Source: Spirosoma arboris (GTDB lineage Bacteria; Bacteroidota; Bacteroidia; Cytophagales; Spirosomataceae). From it: a stretch of 64,000 nt of DNA. This document shows, one piece after another, positions 17,920 through 27,638 of this stretch (positions are counted from its first letter, which is position 1; each line of letters starts with the position of its first letter). The translations under genes were made by a program, and so were the position numbers. The notes below the pieces were generated by a model, which saw only the letters and a program-made list of their open reading frames with translations, did no database searches and was not told the DNA's origin. Location of the stretch: the NCBI RefSeq assembly GCF_009754945.1, contig NZ_WPIN01000003.1, forward strand, positions 186,001-250,000. Reading direction: 5' to 3'.

Positions 17920-20019
17920 ATGCAAGTCTGGAGCATTTTGGCGGGCATATTGGTTGGCATGGCCAGTTCGATTGGCTTAGCCCAATCGACTGATGCGCAA
18001 CAGCGAGCCGCCAGCCCTACGAATGTCCCGGCTACTGAAAAAAACACCCTTCAATGGGCAAGTCGGGTAGTGGGTGTGTCGTCAGAGAAAAAAGGCGAAC
18101 CCACTGGCGAACAATATAAAGCCTCTCAGGCACTTGGCCGCCCGAGCAAAATTCCTGAAATGGGTGAAAGCCCCTGTGCCTGGGCACCCTTTTACGCCGA
18201 TGGCACTGCCGACGAGTGGATTCAGGTAGGGTTTGAAACTCCAATGCAGGCCCGGCAAATTGTAGTGGCTGAGAATGTAAATCCAGGAGCAGTCGTAAAA
18301 GTCATTGTTATCGATCAGAAAGGCAAAGAGCACTCTGTTTATCAAGCAACCAGCGTACAGGCGCGCCAGGACCCACTCCTGCGAATTTTCCCGAAAGATT
18401 CGGCTTATCTATGCACCCAAATCAAAGTTGTGATCAATGGTGCTGCTCTGAAAGGGATGAATCAAATTGATGCCATTGGCATTTCGGAGGACACGAAACC
18501 AGTTACTGTTGGCATCAATGTATCGAAAAATACTCCTAAGGATATTCAAAAGGAAAATCTCGGCAAAACAGTAAACTCACCCGGTCAGGAAGTAGCCCCC
18601 GTTATCTCTCCCGACGGAAAGACGCTCTACTTTACCCGGAACTTCAACAAAGCGAATATGGGTGCCCCTGATCGTCAGGATGTCTGGTACTCCACGCTCG
18701 AATCTGCATCAAACGGTAATCCGCCTGGCTGGAGTGAAGCCGTTAATATTGGACCACCCATCAACAATACGGGCGACAATGCCATTAGCGGAATGGCTCC
18801 CGATGGACGTACAGCTTACCTCATCAATGTGTATCGTCCCGATGGAGGCATGTCGTTTGGCATTTCTAAATCCATCCGTACCAAAGCGGGATGGTCGCAA
18901 CCGGTTGAGTGTCGGATTGCCAACAATTATAACCTGCACGAAAAAAACCAGCTGGAATTTTGCGTCTCGCCCGATGGAAAAGCAATAATTCTGGCCGTGC
19001 AACGAAAAGATACACGCGGCAACCGAGACCTGTACGTTTCGCTTCAGAAATCAGATAATACCTGGTCAGAACCGGTATCCTTAGGTGGTGTTGTGAACAC
19101 TGCCGAATTTGAAAGTTCGCCTTTTCTGGCTGCCGACGGCCGGACACTCTATTTTACATCGGCTGGCCATCCTGGTTTTGGCAATGGCGACATTTTTGTC
19201 AGCCGACGACAGGATGACTCCTGGGGCAACTGGAGCGAACCCGAAAATCTCGGCCCAGCTATCAATACTGCCGAATGGGATGGTTATTTCACCATTCCGG
19301 CTTCGGGCGATTTCGCGTATCTAAGCTCTCGGGCCGGTTCGCTGGGCGAAGATGATATCTTTCGGTTAAAATTGTTCCCTGCAATAAAGCCTGATCCAGT
19401 TGCCATTATATCAGGGCAGGTATTAGATTCTCAAAGCAAAAAACCGATTGCCTCAGAAGTTGCATCAGGCTTGTTCGGCGACACGAAAGAGATTTCGAAA
19501 GTGGATTTCAATCCCGAAACGGGTGAATATAAAATGATTCTGCCAACCCAGAAAACCTATAATCTGAAAGCCCGAAAAGAAGGTTATTTCACAACAACTG
19601 AAGTCCTGGATTTAAGCAAAGACAAACGATTTCGTGATATTCGACGCAACCTGTATCTGGTAAAAATTGAGCCAGGGCAAAAAATCGTTATGCGGGAAGT
19701 ATTGTTTCAGCAGAGTCAGTTTACCCTACTTCCGGGTGCTAATTCAGAGCTGGATCAGGTAGTTTCTATGCTGGAAAAGTACCCATCTATGGAACTGCTA
19801 ATCGAAGGTCATACAGACAATCAGGGCGATTGGGAGCCTAATATGAAGCTTTCTGAAGATCGCGTCCGGGTTGTAAAAGAGTACCTGACCAGCAAAGGAA
19901 TTACCGAAAAACGTATTCAAACCAAGGCATGGGGACCTAGTAAACCCGTTGCCAGCAATGAAACCGAAGAGAAGCGAAAACAAAACCGGCGCGTAGAATT
20001 CACGATCCTCAAGCTATGA
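17920..20019 (+). CDS. OmpA-family outer-membrane protein with PD40-like repeats
   Basis: A 699-residue exported protein. After a signal peptide there is a discoidin-like region (about 45-190), then repeats of the SPDGKTLYFTR / APDGRTAYL / AADGRTLYFTS type (about 210-480) forming a beta-propeller, a carboxypeptidase-regulatory-like domain (VISGQVLDSQSKKPI onward) and a C-terminal OmpA peptidoglycan-binding domain (LIEGHTDNQGDW, NRRVEF). The order resembles PorE-type proteins of the type IX secretion and gliding system, but no TPR region is seen, so that identity is not claimed. It probably anchors an outer-membrane complex to peptidoglycan. Confidence 0.88.
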   Translation: MQVWSILAGILVGMASSIGLAQSTDAQQRAASPTNVPATEKNTLQWASRVVGVSSEKKGEPTGEQYKASQALGRPSKIPEMGESPCAWAPFYADGTADEWIQVGFETPMQARQIVVAENVNPGAVVKVIVIDQKGKEHSVYQATSVQARQDPLLRIFPKDSAYLCTQIKVVINGAALKGMNQIDAIGISEDTKPVTVGINVSKNTPKDIQKENLGKTVNSPGQEVAPVISPDGKTLYFTRNFNKANMGAPDRQDVWYSTLESASNGNPPGWSEAVNIGPPINNTGDNAISGMAPDGRTAYLINVYRPDGGMSFGISKSIRTKAGWSQPVECRIANNYNLHEKNQLEFCVSPDGKAIILAVQRKDTRGNRDLYVSLQKSDNTWSEPVSLGGVVNTAEFESSPFLAADGRTLYFTSAGHPGFGNGDIFVSRRQDDSWGNWSEPENLGPAINTAEWDGYFTIPASGDFAYLSSRAGSLGEDDIFRLKLFPAIKPDPVAIISGQVLDSQSKKPIASEVASGLFGDTKEISKVDFNPETGEYKMILPTQKTYNLKARKEGYFTTTEVLDLSKDKRFRDIRRNLYLVKIEPGQKIVMREVLFQQSQFTLLPGANSELDQVVSMLEKYPSMELLIEGHTDNQGDWEPNMKLSEDRVRVVKEYLTSKGITEKRIQTKAWGPSKPVASNETEEKRKQNRRVEFTILKL

Positions 20020-20050
20020 GAACCCGGATTTTGCGCGTAGTTTTGGCCCA

Positions 20051-21898
20051 ATGTCTGTTCAGTTATCCCGCAATTGCCTGATTTTGCTAGGTGCCTTATT
20101 GGTACTAGCGCTAGGACTTCGCCTGTATCGAGTTGGTACGTACGGTATTTATTTCGACGAGAAATCGACACTGCTCATTAGCCAGGGCGTTTGCCTTGAA
20201 GGTGCTAATCAGAAAGATGTTTTTAGCAAACCGTACTTTACACCCGCTGAATTCTGGAAGCCCAAAACAATAAACGACTTTATTGAAGCCGATATTCGGG
20301 GCGATATTGGCAATAGCCCCGCCTACTATGGCGTATTATGGCTATGGCTAAAGGTATTTGGATTAAGTGATGCCTCTCTTCGGATGCCATCGGTAATCTT
20401 TAGCGTCCTGATTGTCTGGCTACTATTTGTATTTGTCCGTCGACATTTTCTACCCGAAAAACGCGATGTTGGACCAAGTAATCCCAACTCCCTTACTTCG
20501 GTTGAGAAACTAGCCTTGGCAAGTGCAGCCATCGCTACCATTGAGCCGTTTTTTGTGGCCTATAGCCACATCGCCCGCAATTATTCCATGACGTTTTTTC
20601 TGACGTTACTGGCCACACATATCTTTCTGCTTATTCAGGAGCGAATTCGTTCATCAACCCGAAATTCACTCAGTTCGGTCACTCCTTCCCTACCCTGGCT
20701 TTATCTTGCCTACGGTGCTGTTTTTGTGACGGCGGTCTTATCCCATTATTTAGCGATCACGGTTTTTCTATGTCATGGGCTCTATGCGCTCCTTTACCTC
20801 CGAAATAGTCGAGCCTGGGTTACGTTGGGCTTAACAGCCGCTGTAGGTTTAGGGCTTATTTCGTTATGGTTCTTTTTTGGCGGAGGAACGTACACATTTT
20901 ATATTCTGGAAGAACAAAAGAATTTTTACCGGAATCTGGCGCTCACGAATCCCCTGAATAATGGTTTCGGGATAATTCTACCCGCTACTATTCCGAATAT
21001 TACGGTTCGGGCCATCCCCGTTTTCTCTGACTTATTTATTATCACAAACGGACTTAGCCAAACTTTGTCCAACATTCAAAATTCGTTGCTAGCATTAGGG
21101 TTGGGAGTAAGTTCAACACTGGTTATGCATCGGTACTTCTCGACATCAAAACCACCAGTCTGGGTTTATGCCGCCGTAACGGTACTTCTACTGGCAGGCA
21201 TACCATTTTATACGATGCAACCCGCTCGGCTGCTGGTTCTATCGATAGCCATACCCTTTGTTTATCTCATCGCTCGCTATGTAATCGACCAAACGGATAC
21301 TTATCAAAAACGATTCGTTGTTCTTTTAGTGCTACTAGCTTTTATCCCAACACTATTCCTGCTGTTTATGGCCTGGCGATCGGGCCATACGTACGGCATT
21401 ACGCAACGTTATTCGGGATTTTCATTTCCCTATGTCTGCATTTTAGTGGCACTGGGATTATACCAGCTAACGAGTCTCCGCTGGTGGTTCAGTCTACCCA
21501 TTGCAGCTGTACTGTTGATTCAGACAGGTCACATTGCTCTTACTTTGGGCAATATTTATGCCGATACGTCGCCTAAATACACGCTTTTTGGCACTCCCCG
21601 AATTGCAAATCCTTACCAATCATCGGCCCAACAATTGACACAACTCTATGCGCCAGGCGATACTATTCTCTACCCGAATAAAAAGCGGATCATCTTCTCG
21701 AAGAAAAATGACACAACCTTCTCACCCGTATCGCTTTACGACGCTCAATTAGTGAATGTTTATCTGCCCAAAGATGCACATTACATTCAGCGTGTTGACC
21801 CGAACGAAAGGGATCGGATTGTCCTTGTAAAAGGGAATTCAGATAAAAAAATTACTATTTTTGATTTTCAAGGCAATACATTTCGCTATGGCGATTAG
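20051..21898 (+). CDS. GT-C membrane glycosyltransferase (ArnT/PMT-like)
   Basis: A 615-residue polytopic membrane protein with about 12 hydrophobic segments. The first external loop carries GIYFDEKS, matching the acidic Asp-Glu site of GT39/GT83 enzymes that use polyprenyl-phosphate sugars as donors on the outer face of the inner membrane. A following loop (GDIGNSPAYYGVLWLWLKVFGLSDASLRMPSV, in parts) is typical of the family. It is the first gene of a codirectional glycoconjugate cluster; the transketolase half follows after 21 bp. The acceptor is unknown. Confidence 0.82.
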   Translation: MSVQLSRNCLILLGALLVLALGLRLYRVGTYGIYFDEKSTLLISQGVCLEGANQKDVFSKPYFTPAEFWKPKTINDFIEADIRGDIGNSPAYYGVLWLWLKVFGLSDASLRMPSVIFSVLIVWLLFVFVRRHFLPEKRDVGPSNPNSLTSVEKLALASAAIATIEPFFVAYSHIARNYSMTFFLTLLATHIFLLIQERIRSSTRNSLSSVTPSLPWLYLAYGAVFVTAVLSHYLAITVFLCHGLYALLYLRNSRAWVTLGLTAAVGLGLISLWFFFGGGTYTFYILEEQKNFYRNLALTNPLNNGFGIILPATIPNITVRAIPVFSDLFIITNGLSQTLSNIQNSLLALGLGVSSTLVMHRYFSTSKPPVWVYAAVTVLLLAGIPFYTMQPARLLVLSIAIPFVYLIARYVIDQTDTYQKRFVVLLVLLAFIPTLFLLFMAWRSGHTYGITQRYSGFSFPYVCILVALGLYQLTSLRWWFSLPIAAVLLIQTGHIALTLGNIYADTSPKYTLFGTPRIANPYQSSAQQLTQLYAPGDTILYPNKKRIIFSKKNDTTFSPVSLYDAQLVNVYLPKDAHYIQRVDPNERDRIVLVKGNSDKKITIFDFQGNTFRYGD

Positions 21899-21919
21899 GC
21901 CATTACGCATCAATCAACC

Positions 21920-22750
21920 ATGACGTCAACAACAGAAATCACCGACTTGCAAACCCTTCAGGGACAACTGAGACTCAAAATACTGAGCCTCTACAACCAG
22001 GCTCATGCCGGTCATATTGGTTGTTCATTGAGCTGTGTAGACCTAATGATTGCTACGCTTGTCCTTCGCAAACGGGAACAGGATACTTTTCTGCTCTCGA
22101 AAGGCCACGCAGCAGCTTCACTCTATGTATGCCTGAACCATTTGGGTGAGATTTCAGACGAAGTCCTGGCCACTTATTACCTAAATGGCACAACCCTACC
22201 CGCCCACCCTGCTCCTAATCAGCATAAAGGCATTCCGTTTGCTACTGGTTCGTTGGGGCATGGGCTACCCATTGGCTCGGGTATGGCACAGGCGGGTAAA
22301 CTTATGGGCGATGATTCCCGCGTGTTCGTTCTGATGTCGGATGGAGAGACGAACGAAGGAACAACCTGGGAAGCGGCTCATTTTGCTATTCAGCATGAAC
22401 TGGATAACCTGATTGTTCTGGTTGACAAAAATGGATTGCAGGGCTTCGGCCAGACGGCGGATGTGCTGGGTGATACGGCAGATGTTCAGACCTGGAACGC
22501 CATTGGTTTTGAGACTGTAGTTGTCGATGGCCATAACATTGACGAGCTATTGGTTACAATTGACCGATTAACAGCTACTCCAAATGGAAAGCCTAAACTT
22601 GTAATTGCCAAAACGGTAAAAGGAAAAGGCGTTTCCTATATGGAAAATCGGCTCGAATGGCACTATCTGCCCATGACAGATGCCCAGTATGAGCAAGCCA
22701 ACGCCGATGTAAATGAGCGTTATTTACACTTAAACACTACTGAAGCGTAG
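21920..22750 (+). CDS. transketolase-like N-terminal (ThDP-binding) subunit
   Basis: A 276-residue protein matching only the first half of transketolase. It has the diphosphate-binding elements: HAGHIGCSLSCVD near the start, FLLSKGHAA, GSLGHGLPIGSGMA and SDGETNEGTTWEA followed by NLIVLVDKNG. The C-terminal half is encoded by a separate gene at 24937, after the epimerase/GT2 fusion. Together they reach about 578 residues, so the two are likely to form a heteromeric enzyme transferring a two-carbon ketol unit. Location within glycosyltransferase genes suggests sugar-nucleotide work rather than central metabolism; that is inference. Confidence 0.88.
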   Translation: MTSTTEITDLQTLQGQLRLKILSLYNQAHAGHIGCSLSCVDLMIATLVLRKREQDTFLLSKGHAAASLYVCLNHLGEISDEVLATYYLNGTTLPAHPAPNQHKGIPFATGSLGHGLPIGSGMAQAGKLMGDDSRVFVLMSDGETNEGTTWEAAHFAIQHELDNLIVLVDKNGLQGFGQTADVLGDTADVQTWNAIGFETVVVDGHNIDELLVTIDRLTATPNGKPKLVIAKTVKGKGVSYMENRLEWHYLPMTDAQYEQANADVNERYLHLNTTEA

Positions 22751-22830
22751 GCGTTAATCGGTTACCGTTTCCTATAAAACTGCCTATTAAAGCAGGCATA
22801 TCCGTCTTTTGCTGTAATATTGCGGCCTGA

Positions 22831-24834
22831 ATGAATCAGTCTGCCCCCAATTTGCTACCTACTGATAGTACACGACTCAAGGGTCCCATTGTTGTTTTTG
22901 GAGCCAGTGGCTTCATTGGCGCTAACCTATTTGAGCAACTCTTCCGCGTCCGCAAGGATGTGTACGCGCTGACCCACGATGCCACCAAAGCCTGGCGTCT
23001 TAAACTGTTAGATGTCCCTGCCGAAAACATCGTTCACTGCGATATTTTGTCCAATACATCTGTGCAGGATGTTTTTGGGAAGATCAAGCCAAAAACGATT
23101 TTCAATCTGGCAGCCTACGGTGCCTATAGCAAGCAGAAAAATGTTGGACTGACCTACGAAACAAACGTTCTGGGAACGGTCAACATTCTCGAAAACTGTA
23201 CGTCCGATATGGTTTATATCCATGCAGGCAGTAGTTCGGAATATGGCTTTAACTGCACCGCCCCTAAGGAAACTGATCGCGTAGAACCTAACAGTCACTA
23301 TGCTGTTTCAAAAGTATCGGCGGCTTATACGCTTGAGTATTACGCTAAAGTCCACCAGCTTAATACCCTTAACCTACGTCTTTACTCCATTTACGGTGGC
23401 TGGGAAGAGCCTGACCGGCTTATTCCCCGGCTTGTTGAAGAGAATCGAAAAGGGCAGTTGCCTCCGCTTGTATCGCCAGATATCAGTCGTGATTTCGTTT
23501 ATGTAGACGATTGTATAAATGCGTTTGTACAGGCAGCTCTTCACGTCAATTCCGAAATTCGTGGGCGATCCTATAACATTGCGACGGGCAAAAAAACGAC
23601 CATGCGTGAGCTGGTCGATGTGGCCCGGCAAACCTTCGGGCTAACCCAGGAACCCGTTTGGGGTAGTATGACCAATCGCAACTGGGACCTCTCCGACTGG
23701 TATGGTGACCCAACCGCTGCTGAGGTCGACCTGGATTGGAAAGCCACTACATCTCTCAGCGACGGCCTACGCCAAACTGCCGACTGGCAGATAGCCCATC
23801 AGTACGAAAGCAGGGTAATTCCCGCCTTTCAAAAGCCTACGCTCAACCCCGTCATTTCGCCCATTATTGCCTGCTATAAAGATGCTCAGGCAATTCCGTA
23901 TATGTACGAACGCTTGGTGAAGACCTTCAATGAGATGAAGGTTCGGTACGAAATCATTTTTGTGAATGATAACTCACCGGACAATACCGACGAAGTGCTT
24001 AATGAAATTTGCGCTAAAGACCCAAACGTAATTGCCATCAAGCATTCGCGTAATTTCGGTTCGCAATCGGCGTTTTTGAGCGGTATGGAGATCGCTACGG
24101 GCGACGCGGTAGTACTCATGGACGGCGACTTACAGGACCCGCCCGAAATAATTCCGAAGTTTTACGAAAAGTGGCAACAGGGGTTCGATGTCGTGTACGG
24201 AGTTCGGGTACAACGAGAAATGCCTGCACACGTTCACTTTTTCTACAAACAGTTTTATCGGCTTTTCAAACGGACAGCTTATATCAATATCCCGGTCGAT
24301 GCCGGTGATTTTTCGATCATTGACCGAAAAGTGGTCCGTGAACTGGTTAACCTTCCCGAAACAGAGCAATTCCTGCGTGGGCTACGGGCGTGGGTTGGAT
24401 TCAAACAAACGGGGGTAGATTATGTACGTCCTGAACGCATGTTTGGCGTATCAACCAACAATTGGACCAAGAACATCTGGTGGGCGAAAAAGGCAATTTT
24501 CTCGTTTAGTTTTGCTCCATTGGAGTTAATGACCTACGCAGGCTTTGTCCTGACGGGTCTATCCATGTTAGGTATTATCTGGCAGATTGTTGCCCGGCTC
24601 TTCAACTTCGACCCGAATACCCCTTATGGGCTCTCGACCGTTATTATTCTGGTTACGTTCTTTGGTGGAATCAACTTACTGGGCATCTCGTTTTTAGGAG
24701 AGTATATCAGCAAGATATTTGAGGAAACGAAAAAACGCCCGAAATTTATCCGTACGATGGTTCGCAAGGGAGATCGAATTTATAAAACTGCAGCAGAGAT
24801 CAGCACGATGATCGAGCAGCGAAAAAGTAAGTAA
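22831..24834 (+). CDS. fusion: NAD-dependent sugar epimerase/dehydratase + GT2 polyprenyl-phosphate glycosyltransferase
   Basis: A 667-residue bifunctional protein. Residues about 18-325 are an extended SDR: FGASGFIGANL, catalytic YAVSK after SSSEYGF, then LRLYSIYGG. Residues about 345-560 are a GT2 domain of the DPM1/GtrB type (FVNDNSPDNT, SRNFGSQSAFLSG, DGDLQDPPE), followed by two membrane helices (about 575-640). It probably makes a nucleotide sugar and loads it on undecaprenyl phosphate in one polypeptide. No stop or frameshift separates the halves. It sits between the two transketolase half genes, which supports a joint pathway. Confidence 0.9.
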   Translation: MNQSAPNLLPTDSTRLKGPIVVFGASGFIGANLFEQLFRVRKDVYALTHDATKAWRLKLLDVPAENIVHCDILSNTSVQDVFGKIKPKTIFNLAAYGAYSKQKNVGLTYETNVLGTVNILENCTSDMVYIHAGSSSEYGFNCTAPKETDRVEPNSHYAVSKVSAAYTLEYYAKVHQLNTLNLRLYSIYGGWEEPDRLIPRLVEENRKGQLPPLVSPDISRDFVYVDDCINAFVQAALHVNSEIRGRSYNIATGKKTTMRELVDVARQTFGLTQEPVWGSMTNRNWDLSDWYGDPTAAEVDLDWKATTSLSDGLRQTADWQIAHQYESRVIPAFQKPTLNPVISPIIACYKDAQAIPYMYERLVKTFNEMKVRYEIIFVNDNSPDNTDEVLNEICAKDPNVIAIKHSRNFGSQSAFLSGMEIATGDAVVLMDGDLQDPPEIIPKFYEKWQQGFDVVYGVRVQREMPAHVHFFYKQFYRLFKRTAYINIPVDAGDFSIIDRKVVRELVNLPETEQFLRGLRAWVGFKQTGVDYVRPERMFGVSTNNWTKNIWWAKKAIFSFSFAPLELMTYAGFVLTGLSMLGIIWQIVARLFNFDPNTPYGLSTVIILVTFFGGINLLGISFLGEYISKIFEETKKRPKFIRTMVRKGDRIYKTAAEISTMIEQRKSK

Positions 24835-24842
24835 ATTTATGT

Positions 24843-24920
24843 ATGATGTAGGCTATATGATGTATGTTAAACAGTGAGGAACTGGGAATAGTAAAGCATA
24901 CATCATATAGCCTACATCAT
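24843..24920. repeat. intergenic stem-loop, perfect 24-bp arms
   Basis: Arms 24843-24866 and 24897-24920 are perfect inverted copies; loop 30 nt. The arm repeats the word ATGATGTA/GATGTATG. It starts 8 nt after the fusion-gene stop and ends 16 nt before the next ATG. It shares words with the stem-loop at 29764-29839. Confidence 0.92.
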
Positions 24921-24936
24921 AGTTCATACTTCTGTC

Positions 24937-25845
24937 ATGCGTAAAGAATTTGCAGCCGCTATTGAGAAAATTGGGCGGGAAGATGAAAAAATAATATTCA
25001 TCACCGGCGACCTGGGGTATGCTGCCCTCGAAAACGTAGCCGATGCCCTTGGTCCACGCTTCATTAATGCGGGTGTGGCCGAACAAAATATGGTGGGTGT
25101 AGCCGCAGGTATGGCTTACAAAGGCTATAAAGTATTTTGTTACAGCATTGCACCATTTGTAGTCTATCGCTGCCTAGAACAGTTTCGTAATGATGTTTGT
25201 CTGCACCGAATGCCGGTTTTTCTGGTCGGAAATGGTGGCGGTTATGGTTACGGCATCATGGGGAGCACGCACCATGCGATCGAGGATTTGGCCTGTCTGA
25301 GCAGTCTACAAAATGTGAACACCTACATTCCAGCCTTTGCCGATGAGGTATCACCTATGCTTCACCAGATTGTCGCCGAAGGTCGCCCGACCTATTTGCG
25401 TTTAGGCGCGGGCCCCAACACTCCAGATGGTGCCGAAGTACATGGGTCATTTAAGCATATTGTCCGCAGCTCAGCTTCTATTGGTACGGTGGTGGCCCTT
25501 GGGCCAGTTGCCGCCAATGTATTGACTGCTCTCAAGGACGAATTGCTTACTGGTCAATTCGATGTATTCACGGCCACGAACCTCCCCCTCGACCTGCCTA
25601 CTGATCTGGCACACCGTTGGGCAGGAAAACCATTGCTGGTTGTTGAAGAACACGTATCAATAGGTGGTCTGGCGCAACAACTATCGGTCAAACTCCTTAC
25701 CGACGGAGCTGCCCCCAGTCATTTTGTGAGCCTGTCGGCCCAAGGCTATCCAAACGGATTGTATGGCGATCAGAAATACCATCAGCAATTGTCGGGATTG
25801 GACCCAGCTAACATTGCCCGGCAATTAGCCACCTTCACGAATTAG
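24937..25845 (+). CDS. transketolase-like C-terminal subunit
   Basis: A 302-residue protein corresponding to the pyrimidine-binding and C-terminal domains of transketolase. The catalytic Glu is in NAGVAEQNMVGVAAGMA, followed by the aromatic-rich FCYSIAPFVVYR segment; GNGGGYGYGIMGSTHH is typical of the small transketolase/DXS-like subunits. The C-terminal domain begins near VVALGPVA. It complements the N-terminal subunit at 21920. A stem-loop fills the gap before its ATG. The substrate is unknown, but it may build or branch a sugar for this cluster. Confidence 0.88.
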   Translation: MRKEFAAAIEKIGREDEKIIFITGDLGYAALENVADALGPRFINAGVAEQNMVGVAAGMAYKGYKVFCYSIAPFVVYRCLEQFRNDVCLHRMPVFLVGNGGGYGYGIMGSTHHAIEDLACLSSLQNVNTYIPAFADEVSPMLHQIVAEGRPTYLRLGAGPNTPDGAEVHGSFKHIVRSSASIGTVVALGPVAANVLTALKDELLTGQFDVFTATNLPLDLPTDLAHRWAGKPLLVVEEHVSIGGLAQQLSVKLLTDGAAPSHFVSLSAQGYPNGLYGDQKYHQQLSGLDPANIARQLATFTN

Positions 25846-25864
25846 TCATTTTGCCCTTTATTCA

Positions 25865-27610
25865 TTGGTCACGCAACACGATACCCGACAATCACGCCAG
25901 ATTCGCTCTGGGTCCTTCGACCTTTGGGTAGCCATGCTTCTATTGTTGATTCCGGTCTTCTTGTTTTGGTATGTTTGGGCAAGCTACGCGGTGAACGTAC
26001 CTAAATGGGACGATCATGTTTTAAGAGCCTTTTTGTTCTATCTCGACGAGGAAACATCGGCTTCCGGGAAAATTTATCAGTTATTCAAGCAGCATAACGA
26101 GCACCGGATTGTTTATGACCGCATCATCACCTGGCTTGATTTTCACCTGTTTGGCAAGTTTAGCTATCTTCATTTGATGATAGTAGGTAACCTAAGCCTT
26201 ATTGGATTGATTGCTATTTTCGGATTATCGCTGGGTCAATCGACAATTCAGCAAACCAGTAAATGGAAACCTCGAAAATCGTTTAGACTTGTCGACTGTC
26301 TGCTCTATCTCCCACCGGTTGCGTTTCTACTTTTGAACCTGTCACAATGGGAAAATATGTTCTGGGGCATGGCGTCTTTGCAAAATTTCACCGTTATCCT
26401 TTGGGTATTCTGGGCCATTTATCTACTCGCATTTACCCAGAAAATTGGAGCTGCTTTGCTGGTTGCGGTCGCAGCTACCCTAACCAGTGGCAACGGATTG
26501 CTGGTATGGCCTGTTGGTTTTGCTGTGCTGCTTTTGCAGACTCTCCTACAACCGAGGTCGAACCGAAAGCCATTAATTTTCTGGACATTGGGAGCCATCA
26601 TCTCGATTCCACTCTATTTTCTACACTACGAAAAACCACCAGGTAATCCCCCCAGCAGAGGTTCTTTTATTGAGTTGATTGGTGGCGGGTTGGCCTTCTT
26701 TGGGTCGACCGCCGAGGCTTTGCCCATACGTCCCGTCATTGGAAGTTGCATGGTGGTTGGAGGCTTGAGCCTACTTGTTGTTCTGGGTATTTGCCTATAT
26801 ATTCTCAAAAAATGGATTAGCCATAAAACTCTTTCCCCCTTCGACTATTTCTTTCTTGGCACAGCGAGCTTCTTAGTTGGCACAGGTGTCATTGTTGCCT
26901 GGACGCGAACAGGGTTCGGTATAAATACGCTCATTACCAGCCGATATAAACTCTATTCGTTGCTATTGATGGCTCTTTTGTACACCTATATCGTTGGCGA
27001 AATTCAGACATCTGCGAAGAAGTGGATATTGAGTTTAGGGCTACTATTCAGCATTATTCTGATGTGGGGTTCCTACCTGACCTATTTAGGCGATACGATC
27101 TGGTTACGGCAATGGTTGATTACGAATCAGTTTAACTGGACGCATAAGAGTAACAGCTCGACAGTCAGCATCGACTCTATTTCCAGTCGCTATATAAACC
27201 TATCACCTGCTTTTTATGATACGGCTTTACCAACAATAGTTAGTTCCGCCCAATCCTCAGCGATAGACTTACAGGTAAACAAACTATCGGGTAGGTACGA
27301 TATAGTAAACAGCACTATGCCCGCACTGGGTCTGGGCGATTCAGGTTCCTATTTACTGGCGCGGTCGGTAAAGCGTACGTACTTATTTCCAGTCAGGCAA
27401 AATCAACAGTCTATTCGAAAAGCACTTGTTCATCCAGCGAATCTGTTCACAACAGGTTTCCGATCCGACATATCAACTGCGGAGCTGGATGCTGGACAGT
27501 ATCAGCTATTTATCCTGACCATTGCGAACGAGAAAGCGACTCTATATTCTACAAATCAAACACTAGAATCAGCAGGTCCGCCCGTAACGACTACAGCGAA
27601 GAATTGGTAA
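25865..27610 (+). CDS. polytopic membrane protein, GT-C-like
   Basis: A 581-residue protein with about 10-12 hydrophobic segments over residues 20-420 and a roughly 150-residue soluble tail rich in Ser/Thr (SNSSTVSIDSISS). An acidic pair after the first helix (WDDHVLRAF) and HNEHR in the first loop recall lipid-linked-sugar-dependent glycosyltransferases, but no family motif is decisive. Start is a TTG at 25865; the first ATG is 23 codons in, inside the first helix. It may be the second GT-C enzyme of the cluster. Family is uncertain; membrane location is firm. Confidence 0.65.
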   Translation: MVTQHDTRQSRQIRSGSFDLWVAMLLLLIPVFLFWYVWASYAVNVPKWDDHVLRAFLFYLDEETSASGKIYQLFKQHNEHRIVYDRIITWLDFHLFGKFSYLHLMIVGNLSLIGLIAIFGLSLGQSTIQQTSKWKPRKSFRLVDCLLYLPPVAFLLLNLSQWENMFWGMASLQNFTVILWVFWAIYLLAFTQKIGAALLVAVAATLTSGNGLLVWPVGFAVLLLQTLLQPRSNRKPLIFWTLGAIISIPLYFLHYEKPPGNPPSRGSFIELIGGGLAFFGSTAEALPIRPVIGSCMVVGGLSLLVVLGICLYILKKWISHKTLSPFDYFFLGTASFLVGTGVIVAWTRTGFGINTLITSRYKLYSLLLMALLYTYIVGEIQTSAKKWILSLGLLFSIILMWGSYLTYLGDTIWLRQWLITNQFNWTHKSNSSTVSIDSISSRYINLSPAFYDTALPTIVSSAQSSAIDLQVNKLSGRYDIVNSTMPALGLGDSGSYLLARSVKRTYLFPVRQNQQSIRKALVHPANLFTTGFRSDISTAELDAGQYQLFILTIANEKATLYSTNQTLESAGPPVTTTAKNW

Positions 27611-27638
27611 TTACTATAATTGCCTGATTAATAACAGC

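Noticed and set aside
22757..22830. Possible small hairpin before the epimerase/GT2 fusion
   Set aside because: The stem is only about five base pairs and does not resemble the long stem-loops.
24843..24920. CRISPR-like or tandem repeat interpretation of the word-rich gaps
   Set aside because: Units are not spaced by unique sequences of constant size, and the order is inverted rather than direct.
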